Below, one piece after another: positions 45,413 to 53,734 of a stretch of DNA of 62,051 nucleotides (position 1 is the first letter of the stretch; every line of letters starts with the position of its first letter). The notes below the pieces were generated by a model. It saw only the letters and a list, made by a program, of their open reading frames with translations, ran no database searches and had not been told where the DNA came from. The translations under genes were made by a program, and so were the position numbers. This stretch comes from Marinobacterium sp. GTDB taxonomy: Bacteria; Pseudomonadota; Gammaproteobacteria; Pseudomonadales; Balneatricaceae. The stretch covers positions 1 through 62,051 of the forward strand of contig JAOXSF010000186.1 of the NCBI GenBank assembly GCA_025800125.1, written 5' to 3'.

Positions 45413-46330
45413 TCAGATTTGGTCGCGGCAGGCTGCCAGATCCTGCGCAGTAATCGCAAATACTCCGTTCCCACCTTCTGGTAGCTCCAGCCAGGTTACC
45501 GGGATATGCGGGTATTTTTCCATCATGTGAATTTCACTGTTGCCCACTTCAACCACCAGCAAACCGTCACCAGTGAGGTAATCGCTGGCTTCTTGCAGGA
45601 TACGGCGGGTAATATCCAGCCCATCAGGGCCGGAGCCCAGTGCCAGTTCGGGCTCATGCTGATATTCATCAGGCATAGATGCCAGGTCATGCTCATCAAC
45701 ATACGGCGGGTTGGAGACAATCAGGTCGTAGCGCTCATTTGCTACGCCAGCAAACAGATCACTCTCAACGGCTCGCACCCGCTCACTCATCTCATGCTTT
45801 TCAATATTCATCCAGGCAACATCAATAGCATCCGGTGAAAGATCCACCAGATCTACCATCGCTTCCGGGAAAGCATAAGCACAGGCAATGCCAATGCAGC
45901 CACTCCCCGTACATAAATCAAGGATGCGCGGCACGGGCCCATCACGCAACCAGGGTGCAAATTCCTGCTGGATAAGCTGACCAATCGGCGAACGCGGAAT
46001 CAATACGCGCTCATCAACATAGAATGGCAACTCACAAAACCAGGCTTCATGGGTGAGATAAGGTAGCGGTTTTCGGTCTTCAACACGGGCACGCACAAAT
46101 TCGAGCACGCGTGCTTTTTCTTCTCCACTTAAACGGGCATCCAGTACCATCGGATCAGCATCCCAGGGCAGATAGAGCGCCCCCAGCACCAACTGGGTTG
46201 CCTCATCCCAGCTGGTGTCGGTGCCATGGCCAAAATAGACTTGACAACGGTTAAACTGGCTGGTCGTCCAGCGGATGTAATCACGGATGGTGAGCAAATC
46301 AGACTGCAGTGCTGCTTGATCGTTAATCAT
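45413..46330 (-). CDS. prmB: Ribosomal protein uL3 glutamine methyltransferase PrmB
   Basis: The 305-residue class I methyltransferase modifies a Gln in ribosomal protein L3. It has the SAM site ILDLCTGSGCIGIACAYAFPE and the amide-binding motif VSNPPYVDEHD of the PrmB/PrmC family. The N-terminal helical domain (RDYIRWTTSQFNRCQVYFGHGTD) separates PrmB from PrmC. It is divergent from the Smr gene with a spacer of 193 bases and is followed by aroC. Confidence 0.93.
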   Translation of the reverse strand: MINDQAALQSDLLTIRDYIRWTTSQFNRCQVYFGHGTDTSWDEATQLVLGALYLPWDADPMVLDARLSGEEKARVLEFVRARVEDRKPLPYLTHEAWFCELPFYVDERVLIPRSPIGQLIQQEFAPWLRDGPVPRILDLCTGSGCIGIACAYAFPEAMVDLVDLSPDAIDVAWMNIEKHEMSERVRAVESDLFAGVANERYDLIVSNPPYVDEHDLASMPDEYQHEPELALGSGPDGLDITRRILQEASDYLTGDGLLVVEVGNSEIHMMEKYPHIPVTWLELPEGGNGVFAITAQDLAACRDQI

Positions 46331-46523
46331 GGCTGAGAGGATAATACCGCCCCCGATTGGGTTGTGACTGAATGAACCGACCGGTTATCGGGCCGGATTG
46401 TAATTGCTGTAGTAGAGCCCCCTGTAAAGCAAAGGCTTTTAAGTCTTCTGCAAGACTGCAATCAAGCCACTTGCGACAGATTTAAGCGGGGCAATATGTT
46501 AAAGAAAAGCACACAGGAAAACC

Positions 46524-47084
46524 ATGCCAGAGCGCCATACCCCACTCGATAACGAGGATGACCTGGATTTTGCCGCCGAAATGAAAGGCGTAACCCGTCA
46601 CCACCACGACCGGGCCAACATCAGCAAACCTCGCCAGCAGGATGCTTCCATTGCCGCCCGGCGCCATGCAGCAATTAAGGAACAGGACCGGGTAATTGAT
46701 GGTCTGTCAACTGAAGCTGTTGAGCTGGTTGAGTCAGAAGAAGAGCTGATATTTGCAGCACCGGGTGTCCAGATCGGCCGGTTAAGAAAACTCAGGCAAG
46801 GCCATATTCCCTGGGACGCTGGGCTTGACCTGCACGGCTATTCTATCAATGAGGCCCGTGATGAATTGAGTAATTTTATTCGTGATGCAGTACGTAGCCG
46901 CAGCCGCTGTGTTCTGGTTGTCCATGGCAAAGCATTCAGTGGTGATGCAGGCAATGATGCGCTGATCAAGTCCTACGTTAACGACTGGCTACGCCAGTTG
47001 CAGGAGGTCACCGCATTCTGTTCAGCACAGCCCCGTGATGGCGGTACAGGTGCGTTGTACGTACTACTGAAACAGGGTCGTTAA
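46524..47084 (+). CDS. Smr/MutS2-domain protein (SmrA/SmrB type)
   Basis: The 186-residue protein has a polar N-terminal arm and a C-terminal Smr domain (about 105-184). The motifs are LDLHGYSINEAR, VLVVHGKAFSG and GGTGALYVLLKQG. The usual HGKG is HGKA here. Smr proteins of this size are nucleases; E. coli SmrB cuts mRNA at collided ribosomes and its gene also lies beside prmB-aroC. Position favours SmrB, but the sequence is also close to the SmrA-like group, so I leave the symbol out. Confidence 0.85.
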   Translation: MPERHTPLDNEDDLDFAAEMKGVTRHHHDRANISKPRQQDASIAARRHAAIKEQDRVIDGLSTEAVELVESEEELIFAAPGVQIGRLRKLRQGHIPWDAGLDLHGYSINEARDELSNFIRDAVRSRSRCVLVVHGKAFSGDAGNDALIKSYVNDWLRQLQEVTAFCSAQPRDGGTGALYVLLKQGR

Positions 47085-47210
47085 ATGAAGTGCGAAGACA
47101 GGCATGATCGCTATTTCAACGGGTATCCGGGGTCTCTTTGATAAACGGCAAATAAGCATATCCTTATATAGAGGGCCGAATCATCCTGTAGCCCGAATTT
47201 TTTTGACTTT

Positions 47211-47240
47211 ACGATACGCTTCGGTTCGCGTAGCTTACGT
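47211..47240. repeat. Hairpin in the Smr-folE spacer, possible REP-like remnant
   Basis: The spacer 47085-47336 contains TACGC (215-219) and GCGTA (228-232) around a TTCGGTTC loop, within a stretch beginning TGTAGCCCGAAT near 47188. The wording recalls REP-type palindromes seen in gammaproteobacteria, but only one degenerate copy is here. Nothing else is seen in the spacer. Confidence 0.3.
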
Positions 47241-47336
47241 CCCTCATTTCAATATTGTTACCTCGCAAAGCTGCCGCCAGACCATGCAGGGCCTGTGTGC
47301 AGTGATGCCGAATTAAAGCTCAACAGGACGCTCTTG

Positions 47337-47876
47337 ATGGAAAAAGCATTTGCTCAAATCATTACCGGCATCGGTGAAGACCTTAATCGCGAAGGCCTGC
47401 TGGATACACCGGCACGTGCAGCCAAAGCATTCCGCTTTCTGAATCAGGGATATGAGCAGAGCCTGGAAGAGGTTGTTAACGGGGCTCTGTTCCCGTCTGA
47501 TAACAGCGAAATGGTTGTTGTCAAAGACATCGAATTCTACTCTCTGTGTGAACACCACCTGCTGCCATTTATTGGCAAAGCACATGTTGCCTACATCCCA
47601 CAAGGTAAAGTCATTGGTCTGTCCAAGGTTGCCCGCATCGTTGATATGTATGCCCGTCGCCTGCAGATTCAGGAAAACATGACCAAACAGATCGCTGATG
47701 CGATGATGGAAGTAACTAATGCTGCGGGCGTTGGCGTTGTGATTGAAGCCAAGCATATGTGCATGATGATGCGCGGTGTTGGCAAGCAGAATAGCAGCAT
47801 GAAAACGTCTATGATGCTAGGTAACTTCCGCGATAACCAGGCCACTCGCGCCGAATTTACATCACTGATCAGTTGA
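47337..47876 (+). CDS. folE: GTP cyclohydrolase I
   Basis: The 179-residue enzyme makes dihydroneopterin triphosphate from GTP, the first step of folate (and queuosine) synthesis. Zinc ligands lie in [18 protein letters not shown]; the rest of the pocket is in [20 protein letters not shown] and [13 protein letters not shown] start it at the ATG at 47337 ([14 protein letters not shown]), which has AGGA upstream, rather than the longer frame at 47295. Full length for the family. Confidence 0.95.
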   Translation: MEKAFAQIITGIGEDLNREGLLDTPARAAKAFRFLNQGYEQSLEEVVNGALFPSDNSEMVVVKDIEFYSLCEHHLLPFIGKAHVAYIPQGKVIGLSKVARIVDMYARRLQIQENMTKQIADAMMEVTNAAGVGVVIEAKHMCMMMRGVGKQNSSMKTSMMLGNFRDNQATRAEFTSLIS

Positions 47877-47999
47877 TGATCTGAAAGTCAGCCTCAACGC
47901 ACACATAGATCAAAGATAAAAAGCAGCCGAGCGACTGGACAGGGAGTTCGTTCTCTGAGGGCTTTAATTTGAATACTTCCTCCAGAACAGGTCCACCGA

Positions 48000-48887
48000 C
48001 TAACACTGGCTGCTTTCCAATGCCACCAGCGCATGACGCGCAGCTTGCCGCCCAGCGTCAATTACATGTTCTGCACGGTGAAAATCAAAAAAGCCACAGA
48101 CATCTTTGGCAATCGGAATCACCATATCAGGCGGATAACCAGCAATTTTGTACTGTGTCAGGCTACCCTGCATAACTTCAACCGCATCCAGCAGCATATC
48201 CAATCGTCCACCAACCGCTGGAGGCGCAGGCCCAGGCCCGGCAAAGGGCTGCTCGTGTGGTACCCCAGTCCAGTCATCACTGAAACCTTGCTGCTCAGGC
48301 CAATGATTACGGGGCAGGTTGATCGAACAGGCAATGTTTTGTTCAGTACCAGTCAGATCAACAGCAATTATCAGATCAGCCTGCGCGGCAACAGTTGGAA
48401 TAATCGGCAGTGGGTTAAGAATGCCACCATCGACAAGAATGTGCTCTTCCCGTGTTACTGGTGTGAAAAAGCCCGGTACAGCCACTGACGCTCGAATCGC
48501 TTCCAGCAACGGGCCATGCTGAAACCAGACCTCTTTCTGATAGGTGAGATCAGTCGCAACGGCCGTATAACGAACGGGCAACTCATCAATCTGTACATCA
48601 CCAAGCATCGCTTCCAGCCGCCGGAACACCTTGTCACCGCGAATAGCACCGCGGGCAAGCCCCATATCCAGCAGCTTCAACACTTTTAACCAACTAAGGC
48701 CGCACACCCACTCACGGTAAGGCTCTAATGCGCCTGCGGCATAGACTCCACCTACTAGCGCGCCCATCGAACTCCCTGCAACACAGACAATCTGATAGCC
48801 ACGGCACTGCAATTCATCTATCACGCCAATATGCGCGTAGCCACGGGCACCACCGCTGCCCAATACCAGAGATACCGTTGTTGCCAT
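48000..48887 (-). CDS. Patatin-like phospholipase, RssA type
   Basis: The 295-residue protein has the oxyanion loop GSGGARGYAHIG, nucleophile Ser in GSSMGALVGG, and the dyad Asp in LVDGGILNPLP. It fits the single-domain bacterial patatins (RssA/NTE-like) that hydrolyse lipid esters. No signal peptide, so cytoplasmic or membrane-associated. It converges with folE across 123 bases. The DUF4892 gene ends 17 bases upstream on the same strand, so the three minus-strand genes from 48000 to 50696 may be one operon. Confidence 0.9.
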   Translation of the reverse strand: MATTVSLVLGSGGARGYAHIGVIDELQCRGYQIVCVAGSSMGALVGGVYAAGALEPYREWVCGLSWLKVLKLLDMGLARGAIRGDKVFRRLEAMLGDVQIDELPVRYTAVATDLTYQKEVWFQHGPLLEAIRASVAVPGFFTPVTREEHILVDGGILNPLPIIPTVAAQADLIIAVDLTGTEQNIACSINLPRNHWPEQQGFSDDWTGVPHEQPFAGPGPAPPAVGGRLDMLLDAVEVMQGSLTQYKIAGYPPDMVIPIAKDVCGFFDFHRAEHVIDAGRQAARHALVALESSQC

Positions 48888-48904
48888 ACGTCACATCTCC
48901 CTGA

Positions 48905-49792
48905 TCAGGGCCGCTGAATAAGAAAGACGGCCTGCTCTCCAGCATCAATAAGCCCTGGCGCCAATGCACCTATACCAAAGCTCTGCAAGCGTGTGGCAGC
49001 AATACCTTGTGCTATCAGTTTTTGGCGTACCTGCTCCGCTTGCTGCTGTGACTGGGCTTTCAGTTGTTCTGGCGGCAATGACCGCCGATCATGTCCAACC
49101 AGCCAGAACTGTGCAGTCGTTCTTTTCAAATAGCCAAGTAATGCCTCTTCAGGCTCTACCACTGGCCACCGGATATAGCCCTGTGTCTGTAATCGGGCAA
49201 CCTGAGCCACCGCATCTGGTGCTGGTGAATATGGGTCGGCTTCGCTCATACCCAGCTGTTGCAACAGATCCAGGTGCAGATAAACCCGTTTATTCCCCCG
49301 CTGCACTGCATAAAGTGCAACAGATACATTATTCAGCTGCCAGGCACTATAACGCTGGGAACGCTCGACACCATAAAGGCGAGCATAACGAAAGACACGG
49401 TTTGCCCATTCATTACTGCTACCACAGGCTCTGCCTTCACACCTGAACCGTTCTTCTGCACCACGCTGCAATAGCTGCTTACGGATGTAGTCGTAAGCTT
49501 CCTGTGGCAGTACACCGGCAGGTATCCGGTAACTGATGCGCGTCAGCTGGCCCGTGAGGCGTTGCTCACTTTCAGCACTCAGCACATTATTTACCTTTTC
49601 CAGCGCTCCCAGTACCCAGCGATAATCTGGCGCAGGCCCAACACGGTAATTAACAATCCAGCTGCGAGGGTAACGCTCCAGTAAGGCATGATCCTCACTA
49701 CCTCGCAGATCCGTTGCCGCAAACAACGGTAAAGGCCTTACAAAAACCAGTAAAACGATGGCCATTAGTAGCAGATAACGAAAAACACCCAT
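48905..49792 (-). CDS. DUF4892-type periplasmic protein
   Basis: The 295-residue protein has a signal peptide (GVFRYLLLMAIVLLVFVRPLPLFAA) and a DUF4892-like domain: RYPRSWIVNYRVGPAPDYRWVLG, CEGRACGSSNEWANRVF and NNVSVALYAVQRGNKRVYLHLD. The C-terminal part (WLVGHDRRSLPPEQLKAQSQQQAEQVRQKL..., ending in a short Gly-rich stretch) resembles an OmpA-like peptidoglycan-binding fold. I start it at the ATG at 49792 with GAGGAC upstream. Function unknown. Confidence 0.72.
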   Translation of the reverse strand: MGVFRYLLLMAIVLLVFVRPLPLFAATDLRGSEDHALLERYPRSWIVNYRVGPAPDYRWVLGALEKVNNVLSAESEQRLTGQLTRISYRIPAGVLPQEAYDYIRKQLLQRGAEERFRCEGRACGSSNEWANRVFRYARLYGVERSQRYSAWQLNNVSVALYAVQRGNKRVYLHLDLLQQLGMSEADPYSPAPDAVAQVARLQTQGYIRWPVVEPEEALLGYLKRTTAQFWLVGHDRRSLPPEQLKAQSQQQAEQVRQKLIAQGIAATRLQSFGIGALAPGLIDAGEQAVFLIQRP

Positions 49793-49841
49793 TATGTCCT
49801 CTCCCTTCTCTGTCTGTTCGGCAATAAACATCGCAGGAAAT

Positions 49842-50696
49842 TCAATCCGATACAGACCAGCGATTGACCAGCTCGGCAACAACTCGTGCGCCTTCAGGCT
49901 GTAAGTGCAGATGATGATTTCCTGGCAAATCATAGCGTTCCAGCTGCGCAAAGTGCTCAAGCCGGGACAATATCAACCCTTCACCAATCCCTTCATCCCC
50001 CAGAACAAGCTGCACCGGTGCTTCTACGGCAGAGATAAAAGCACAGATCTGCTCTTCACACATTCGCAAGATGGAAGGCTGTACAAGCGCAGGGTCATTA
50101 CGCCAGTAAATACCATCGGTGTGCTGTACCACACCTCTTTCAACAAGAGCACGCGCTGCTGCTTCAGGGACAGGCCAGCGGCCATTGATACGTGCCTGTA
50201 CAACTGACTCCATATCAGGCCAGGGTTTAAGCCGACGATTACGCATACGCCGCCGCTTATCAATCGCCTGGGCCATCAACTGAGGAAGCGCCTGGGCGTC
50301 ATACACCAGGGGAGCGATACCTTCCACCAGACAAAGACGCTCAACCCGTTGTGGATAGCACCCCGCCAGCAAGGTGGCAATACTGGCACCCATTGAATGC
50401 CCCAGCAGATTAGCCCGTGCTAACTCCAGCTCATCCAGCACAGCAACCATATCCGCAACGTTATCCCAAATGTAATAAGGCATATCAGCCGAGCGGTGGT
50501 CGGAAAACCCATGCCCCATTAAATCCAGAGCAATCAGGCGAACGCCCTTTAACTGCTCCGCGACCCATTGCCAGGTCGCGGCGTTATCCAGCCAGCCATG
50601 TAGCGCGACTACAGGCAAACCGCCAGCATCACCAAACTCAAGAGCCGCAATTAAACGGCCATCAATATCAAATCGTAACTCTTTGCCGCGCAGCAC
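49842..50696 (-). CDS. Alpha/beta hydrolase
   Basis: The 284-residue enzyme shows the alpha/beta-hydrolase fold: LHGWLDNAATW (oxyanion), nucleophile Ser in LLGHSMGASIA, an acid after the cap near VLGDEGIGEG, and catalytic His in GNHHLHLQP. The cap carries basic clusters (DKRRRMRNRRLKPW). I prefer the GTG at 50696, which follows AGGGAG by six bases, over the TTG at 50720. The substrate is unknown. Confidence 0.88.
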   Translation of the reverse strand: MLRGKELRFDIDGRLIAALEFGDAGGLPVVALHGWLDNAATWQWVAEQLKGVRLIALDLMGHGFSDHRSADMPYYIWDNVADMVAVLDELELARANLLGHSMGASIATLLAGCYPQRVERLCLVEGIAPLVYDAQALPQLMAQAIDKRRRMRNRRLKPWPDMESVVQARINGRWPVPEAAARALVERGVVQHTDGIYWRNDPALVQPSILRMCEEQICAFISAVEAPVQLVLGDEGIGEGLILSRLEHFAQLERYDLPGNHHLHLQPEGARVVAELVNRWSVSD

Positions 50697-50764
50697 ACAG
50701 ATTCTCCCTGAAACGCACAAATTCGGTCACTGACAGACTGCCGTTAACAGCCCGTCGTAAACAG

Positions 50765-50798
50765 ACTATCAGAACAACCAGCACTATCAGAACAACCA
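50765..50798. repeat. 18-bp period duplication upstream of the hydrolase gene
   Basis: ACTATCAGAACAACCA occurs at 50765-50780 and again at 50783-50798. The copies are identical over 16 bases. It lies between the fabV terminator and the hydrolase start, in the likely promoter of the hydrolase-DUF4892-patatin genes. Confidence 0.82.
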
Positions 50799-50817
50799 AC
50801 AGGGAAAAGCCAGAAAC

Positions 50818-50850
50818 AAAAACGGGCGATCTATAAAGATCACCCGTTTA
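50818..50850 (-). terminator. Terminator of fabV
   Basis: ACGGGCGATC and GATCACCCGT flank TATAAA; the one C/A mismatch becomes a G-U pair on the minus-strand transcript, where the stem is followed by TTTTTG. It lies about 60 bases past the fabV stop. Confidence 0.8.
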
Positions 50851-50911
50851 AAATCATACAGCATCTGCCAGAGGCAGCAGAATGATGATAGCTATCCGAC
50901 TATGACGACTA

Positions 50912-52108
50912 TCAGATATTGATAACGTCAAACTCAACTTCAGGGCTGACATCGGCATCGTAATCAACGCCATTAACACCAAAGCCGAACAGCTTCAGAA
51001 ACTCTTCCTTGTACTGCGCATAGTCTGTCAGTTCAAACAGGTTTTCAGTTGTCACCTGTGGCCAGATTTCACGGCACTTTTCCTGCACATCATCGCGTAA
51101 TTCCCAGTCGTCCAGACGAATGCGATTACCATCATCCAGAGACATTGCTTCATCAGCATAGAGACGGTCACGGAACAGACGGTTGATCTGTTCAATACAT
51201 CCTTCGTGGATATTCATCTCACGCATCACCTTGAATGCCATGGAAATATACAGCGGCATTACAGGAATCGCAGAAGACGCCTGGGTAACAACAGACTTCA
51301 GCACAGCAACATGACCACAGCCACCGGTTGCAGCCAAATCAGAATTGATCCCATCTGCGGCGCGATCCAGATCCTGCTTGGCTTTACCCAGCGCTCCATC
51401 CCAGTAAATCGGCCATGTAATATCAGTACCGATGTAACTGTAAGCAACGGACTTAGCGCCATCTGCCAGTACACCACCCTCTTTCAGGGCCTGCATCCAC
51501 AGCTCCCAATCCTGACCACCCATGACCGTCACAGTATTGTCGATCTCTTCCTGAGTTGCAGGCTCAACTTCTGCTTCAATAATGGTGTCTTTATTGGTAT
51601 CAATCGCCGTCGAACGGTATGTTTCACCAATCGGTTTCAGGCAGGAACGGACAACCTCACCGTTCTCAGGCAACTTACGAACAGGTGCCGCTAGCGAGTA
51701 GATAACCAGATCAATCTGTCCCAGATCTTCTTTAATCAGGTCAACTGTTTTCTGACGCGCTTCATGACTGAAGGCATCTCCGTTCAGGCTTTTTGCATAC
51801 AGGCCAGCTTCATGGGCTGCAGCATCAAAGGCCGCTGCATTGTACCAACCAGCAGTCCCCGTTTTACGCTCAGTGCCTGGTTTTTCAAAGAAAACACCAA
51901 TGGTAGAAGCACCATAGCCAAAGGCAGCCGTAATACGCGACGCCAGGCCATAGCCGCTGGAAGAACCAATCACCAGCACACGTTTCGGCCCACTCTCCTG
52001 AGTGCCCTGCTGGCGGGTGTAGTCAATCTGTTCCCGCACATTCAGCGCACAGCCAGTCGGGTGAGTTGTTGTACAGATAAAACCACGAGTTTTCGGTTTG
52101 ATGATCAT
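50912..52108 (-). CDS. fabV: Enoyl-ACP reductase FabV
   Basis: The 398-residue single-chain enzyme reduces trans-2-enoyl-ACP (or CoA) with NADH at the end of each fatty-acid elongation cycle. It opens [19 protein letters not shown]. The NADH fold shows [15 protein letters not shown]. The active site YxxxxxxxxK is in [28 protein letters not shown] and the C-terminal [15 protein letters not shown] block are typical. FabV is naturally insensitive to triclosan. I start it at the ATG at 52108, since the frame extends only through a TTG. Confidence 0.97.
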   Translation of the reverse strand: MIIKPKTRGFICTTTHPTGCALNVREQIDYTRQQGTQESGPKRVLVIGSSSGYGLASRITAAFGYGASTIGVFFEKPGTERKTGTAGWYNAAAFDAAAHEAGLYAKSLNGDAFSHEARQKTVDLIKEDLGQIDLVIYSLAAPVRKLPENGEVVRSCLKPIGETYRSTAIDTNKDTIIEAEVEPATQEEIDNTVTVMGGQDWELWMQALKEGGVLADGAKSVAYSYIGTDITWPIYWDGALGKAKQDLDRAADGINSDLAATGGCGHVAVLKSVVTQASSAIPVMPLYISMAFKVMREMNIHEGCIEQINRLFRDRLYADEAMSLDDGNRIRLDDWELRDDVQEKCREIWPQVTTENLFELTDYAQYKEEFLKLFGFGVNGVDYDADVSPEVEFDVINI

Positions 52109-52573
52109 CGTCGTGTCTGTTCTCAATCAGCCATTCAATGGATAGCCGCTAAAGATACCGGAAATACTGAGCGGTGGACAGTTGGTAGCAAGCCCTGTCC
52201 CTCAAAGACCGTCATTTGTGCAGACTGACACCCGGCAGCTTTCATATCCCACCACCATTACGTTGATGAAATACTGAGCGCTATCAGCTGAAACGCCTGT
52301 ATAACCACTTGTTTTATCATGAATTATTGGCATGTAAACGGGCATTCCGTTACGCTTAGGCTGTTATGCAAAAGGGATGCTGTTCTGGAAAATAGTACAG
52401 TTTGCAAGGTTGCAACTTGCTAAAACCACTCTGACGATAAGTCGAGGCAATAGAAGGCGCTGAGGGGCGTGAAAAGACACTGGGCAAACAGCCAGAATTC
52501 AGCCTCACCTGTAAAGCAGTGACACTGCGCTGCATACTCTGTCATATTTCCGCGATAACGGGCGTCAGACCCG

Positions 52574-52590
52574 GTTGACGGGAGGTCAAC
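52574..52590 (+). promoter_or_regulatory. Hairpin with the luxP-like gene's ribosome site in its loop
   Basis: GTTGAC (574-579) and GTCAAC (585-590) form a 6-bp perfect stem with the loop GGGAG. The Shine-Dalgarno sequence GGGAGG spans the loop and the stem base, nine bases before the ATG at 52595. Folding could limit translation. The rest of the 486-base gap (52109-52594) carries the divergent fabV and luxP-like promoters; I could not place them. Confidence 0.5.
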
Positions 52591-52594
52591 AAGC

Positions 52595-53734
52595 ATGAAA
52601 ATACGCGCAGCTCTGGCTGCTCTGGTTCTTTCTGTAACCGGGCTGTCACTGAATATAACAACCTGCATGGCCAGCGAAGAGTATATCCGGGTTAAAGATT
52701 ACCTGACGCTTTATCCTGAGCAGGCAGCACGCATGGAACAACTGTCTGACCGAGTCCATAATCCGGCAATCACGCTGCAAAACAGCCAACAGCGGCCAGC
52801 ACGTATCGCAGTGTTGTATCCTGGCCTGCAAAGTTCAGATTACTGGCGCCGCAGTCTGCGTTCATTTGAACACCGCCTGCAACAGATTGGCCTGAAATAT
52901 CAACTCAAAACTTTCCTCTCTCGCCCTTCCGTAGATGCGGCGCTGCAAAGCCAGCAACTAAATGAAGCCTTGCAATGGCAACCTGATTATCTGGTATTCA
53001 CACTCGAAACTGTTCGTCAGCGCCGCCTGATTGAGCAAATACTGGCCAAAGGTACACCTAAGCTTATTCTGCAAAATATAACTACTCCATTAACGAACTG
53101 GCAATCACACAAGCCGTTTCTCTATGTGGGCTTTGACCACGCCCAGGGCACACGCCTGCTGGCAGACTGGATGCTGGAAAAAGTAGGTTATGAAGCAGAT
53201 TATCTGATGCTGTATTTCTCTCCAGGTTATATCAGCAAAATGCGTGGTGACACATTTGCCACGGAAGCCGCCCGTTATCCTGCTGTACAGCAGGTTGCCC
53301 AGTACTTTACCAACGGTAACCGCACTAAAGCCTACAAAGCCACTAAGCGAGCATTAGAGAAGCATCCAGGTATCAGTATGATCTATGCTAATTCAACTGA
53401 TATTGCGCTGGGCGCACTGCAAGCGCTAAAAGAACAAGGGCTGGCAGATAAGGTACTACTGAATGGCTGGGGCGGCGGTAGTAACGAACTGGCTGAACTA
53501 CGTACAAAAGACCTGGATGTCACGGTAATGCGCATGAATGACGATAACGGTGTAGCCATGGCAGAAGCCATTGCAATGGATATTGACGGTGACGGTAATC
53601 AGGTACCGCATATTTTTGCAGGCGACATACGACTGCTGCACAGCAGTACATCCGACGCTGAGATTGATCAACTGAAACAACAGGCTTTCCGTTTCAGTGA
53701 TCTTGATCCACAACCTGTTTCCGGAGCAGATTGA
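52595..53734 (+). CDS. luxP: LuxP-like autoinducer-2 binding protein
   Basis: This 379-residue periplasmic binding protein has a signal peptide (ALAALVLSVTGLSLNITTCMA). It aligns by eye along its length with Vibrio harveyi LuxP, from VLYPGLQSSDYWRRSL to RMNDDNGVAMAEAI. Counterparts of the AI-2 contact residues are all present: Gln79, Ser81, Trp84, Asn161 (LQNITTP), Arg217 (MRGDTF), Thr268/Asp269 (NSTDIALGA), Trp292 (GWGGG) and Arg313 (VMRMNDD). AI-2 or its borate ester is therefore the likely ligand. The next gene starts at the base after its stop codon and encodes the cognate sensor. No luxS is in the window. Confidence 0.92.
   Translation: MKIRAALAALVLSVTGLSLNITTCMASEEYIRVKDYLTLYPEQAARMEQLSDRVHNPAITLQNSQQRPARIAVLYPGLQSSDYWRRSLRSFEHRLQQIGLKYQLKTFLSRPSVDAALQSQQLNEALQWQPDYLVFTLETVRQRRLIEQILAKGTPKLILQNITTPLTNWQSHKPFLYVGFDHAQGTRLLADWMLEKVGYEADYLMLYFSPGYISKMRGDTFATEAARYPAVQQVAQYFTNGNRTKAYKATKRALEKHPGISMIYANSTDIALGALQALKEQGLADKVLLNGWGGGSNELAELRTKDLDVTVMRMNDDNGVAMAEAIAMDIDGDGNQVPHIFAGDIRLLHSSTSDAEIDQLKQQAFRFSDLDPQPVSGAD

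Noticed and set aside
47164-47250. tRNA-like or attachment site between the Smr gene and folE
   Set aside because: The hairpin has no cloverleaf, no CCA end and no paired copy in the window.
47295-47336. Upstream extension of folE by 14 residues
   Set aside because: The extension has no ribosome site and the family begins at the internal ATG at 47337, which has one.
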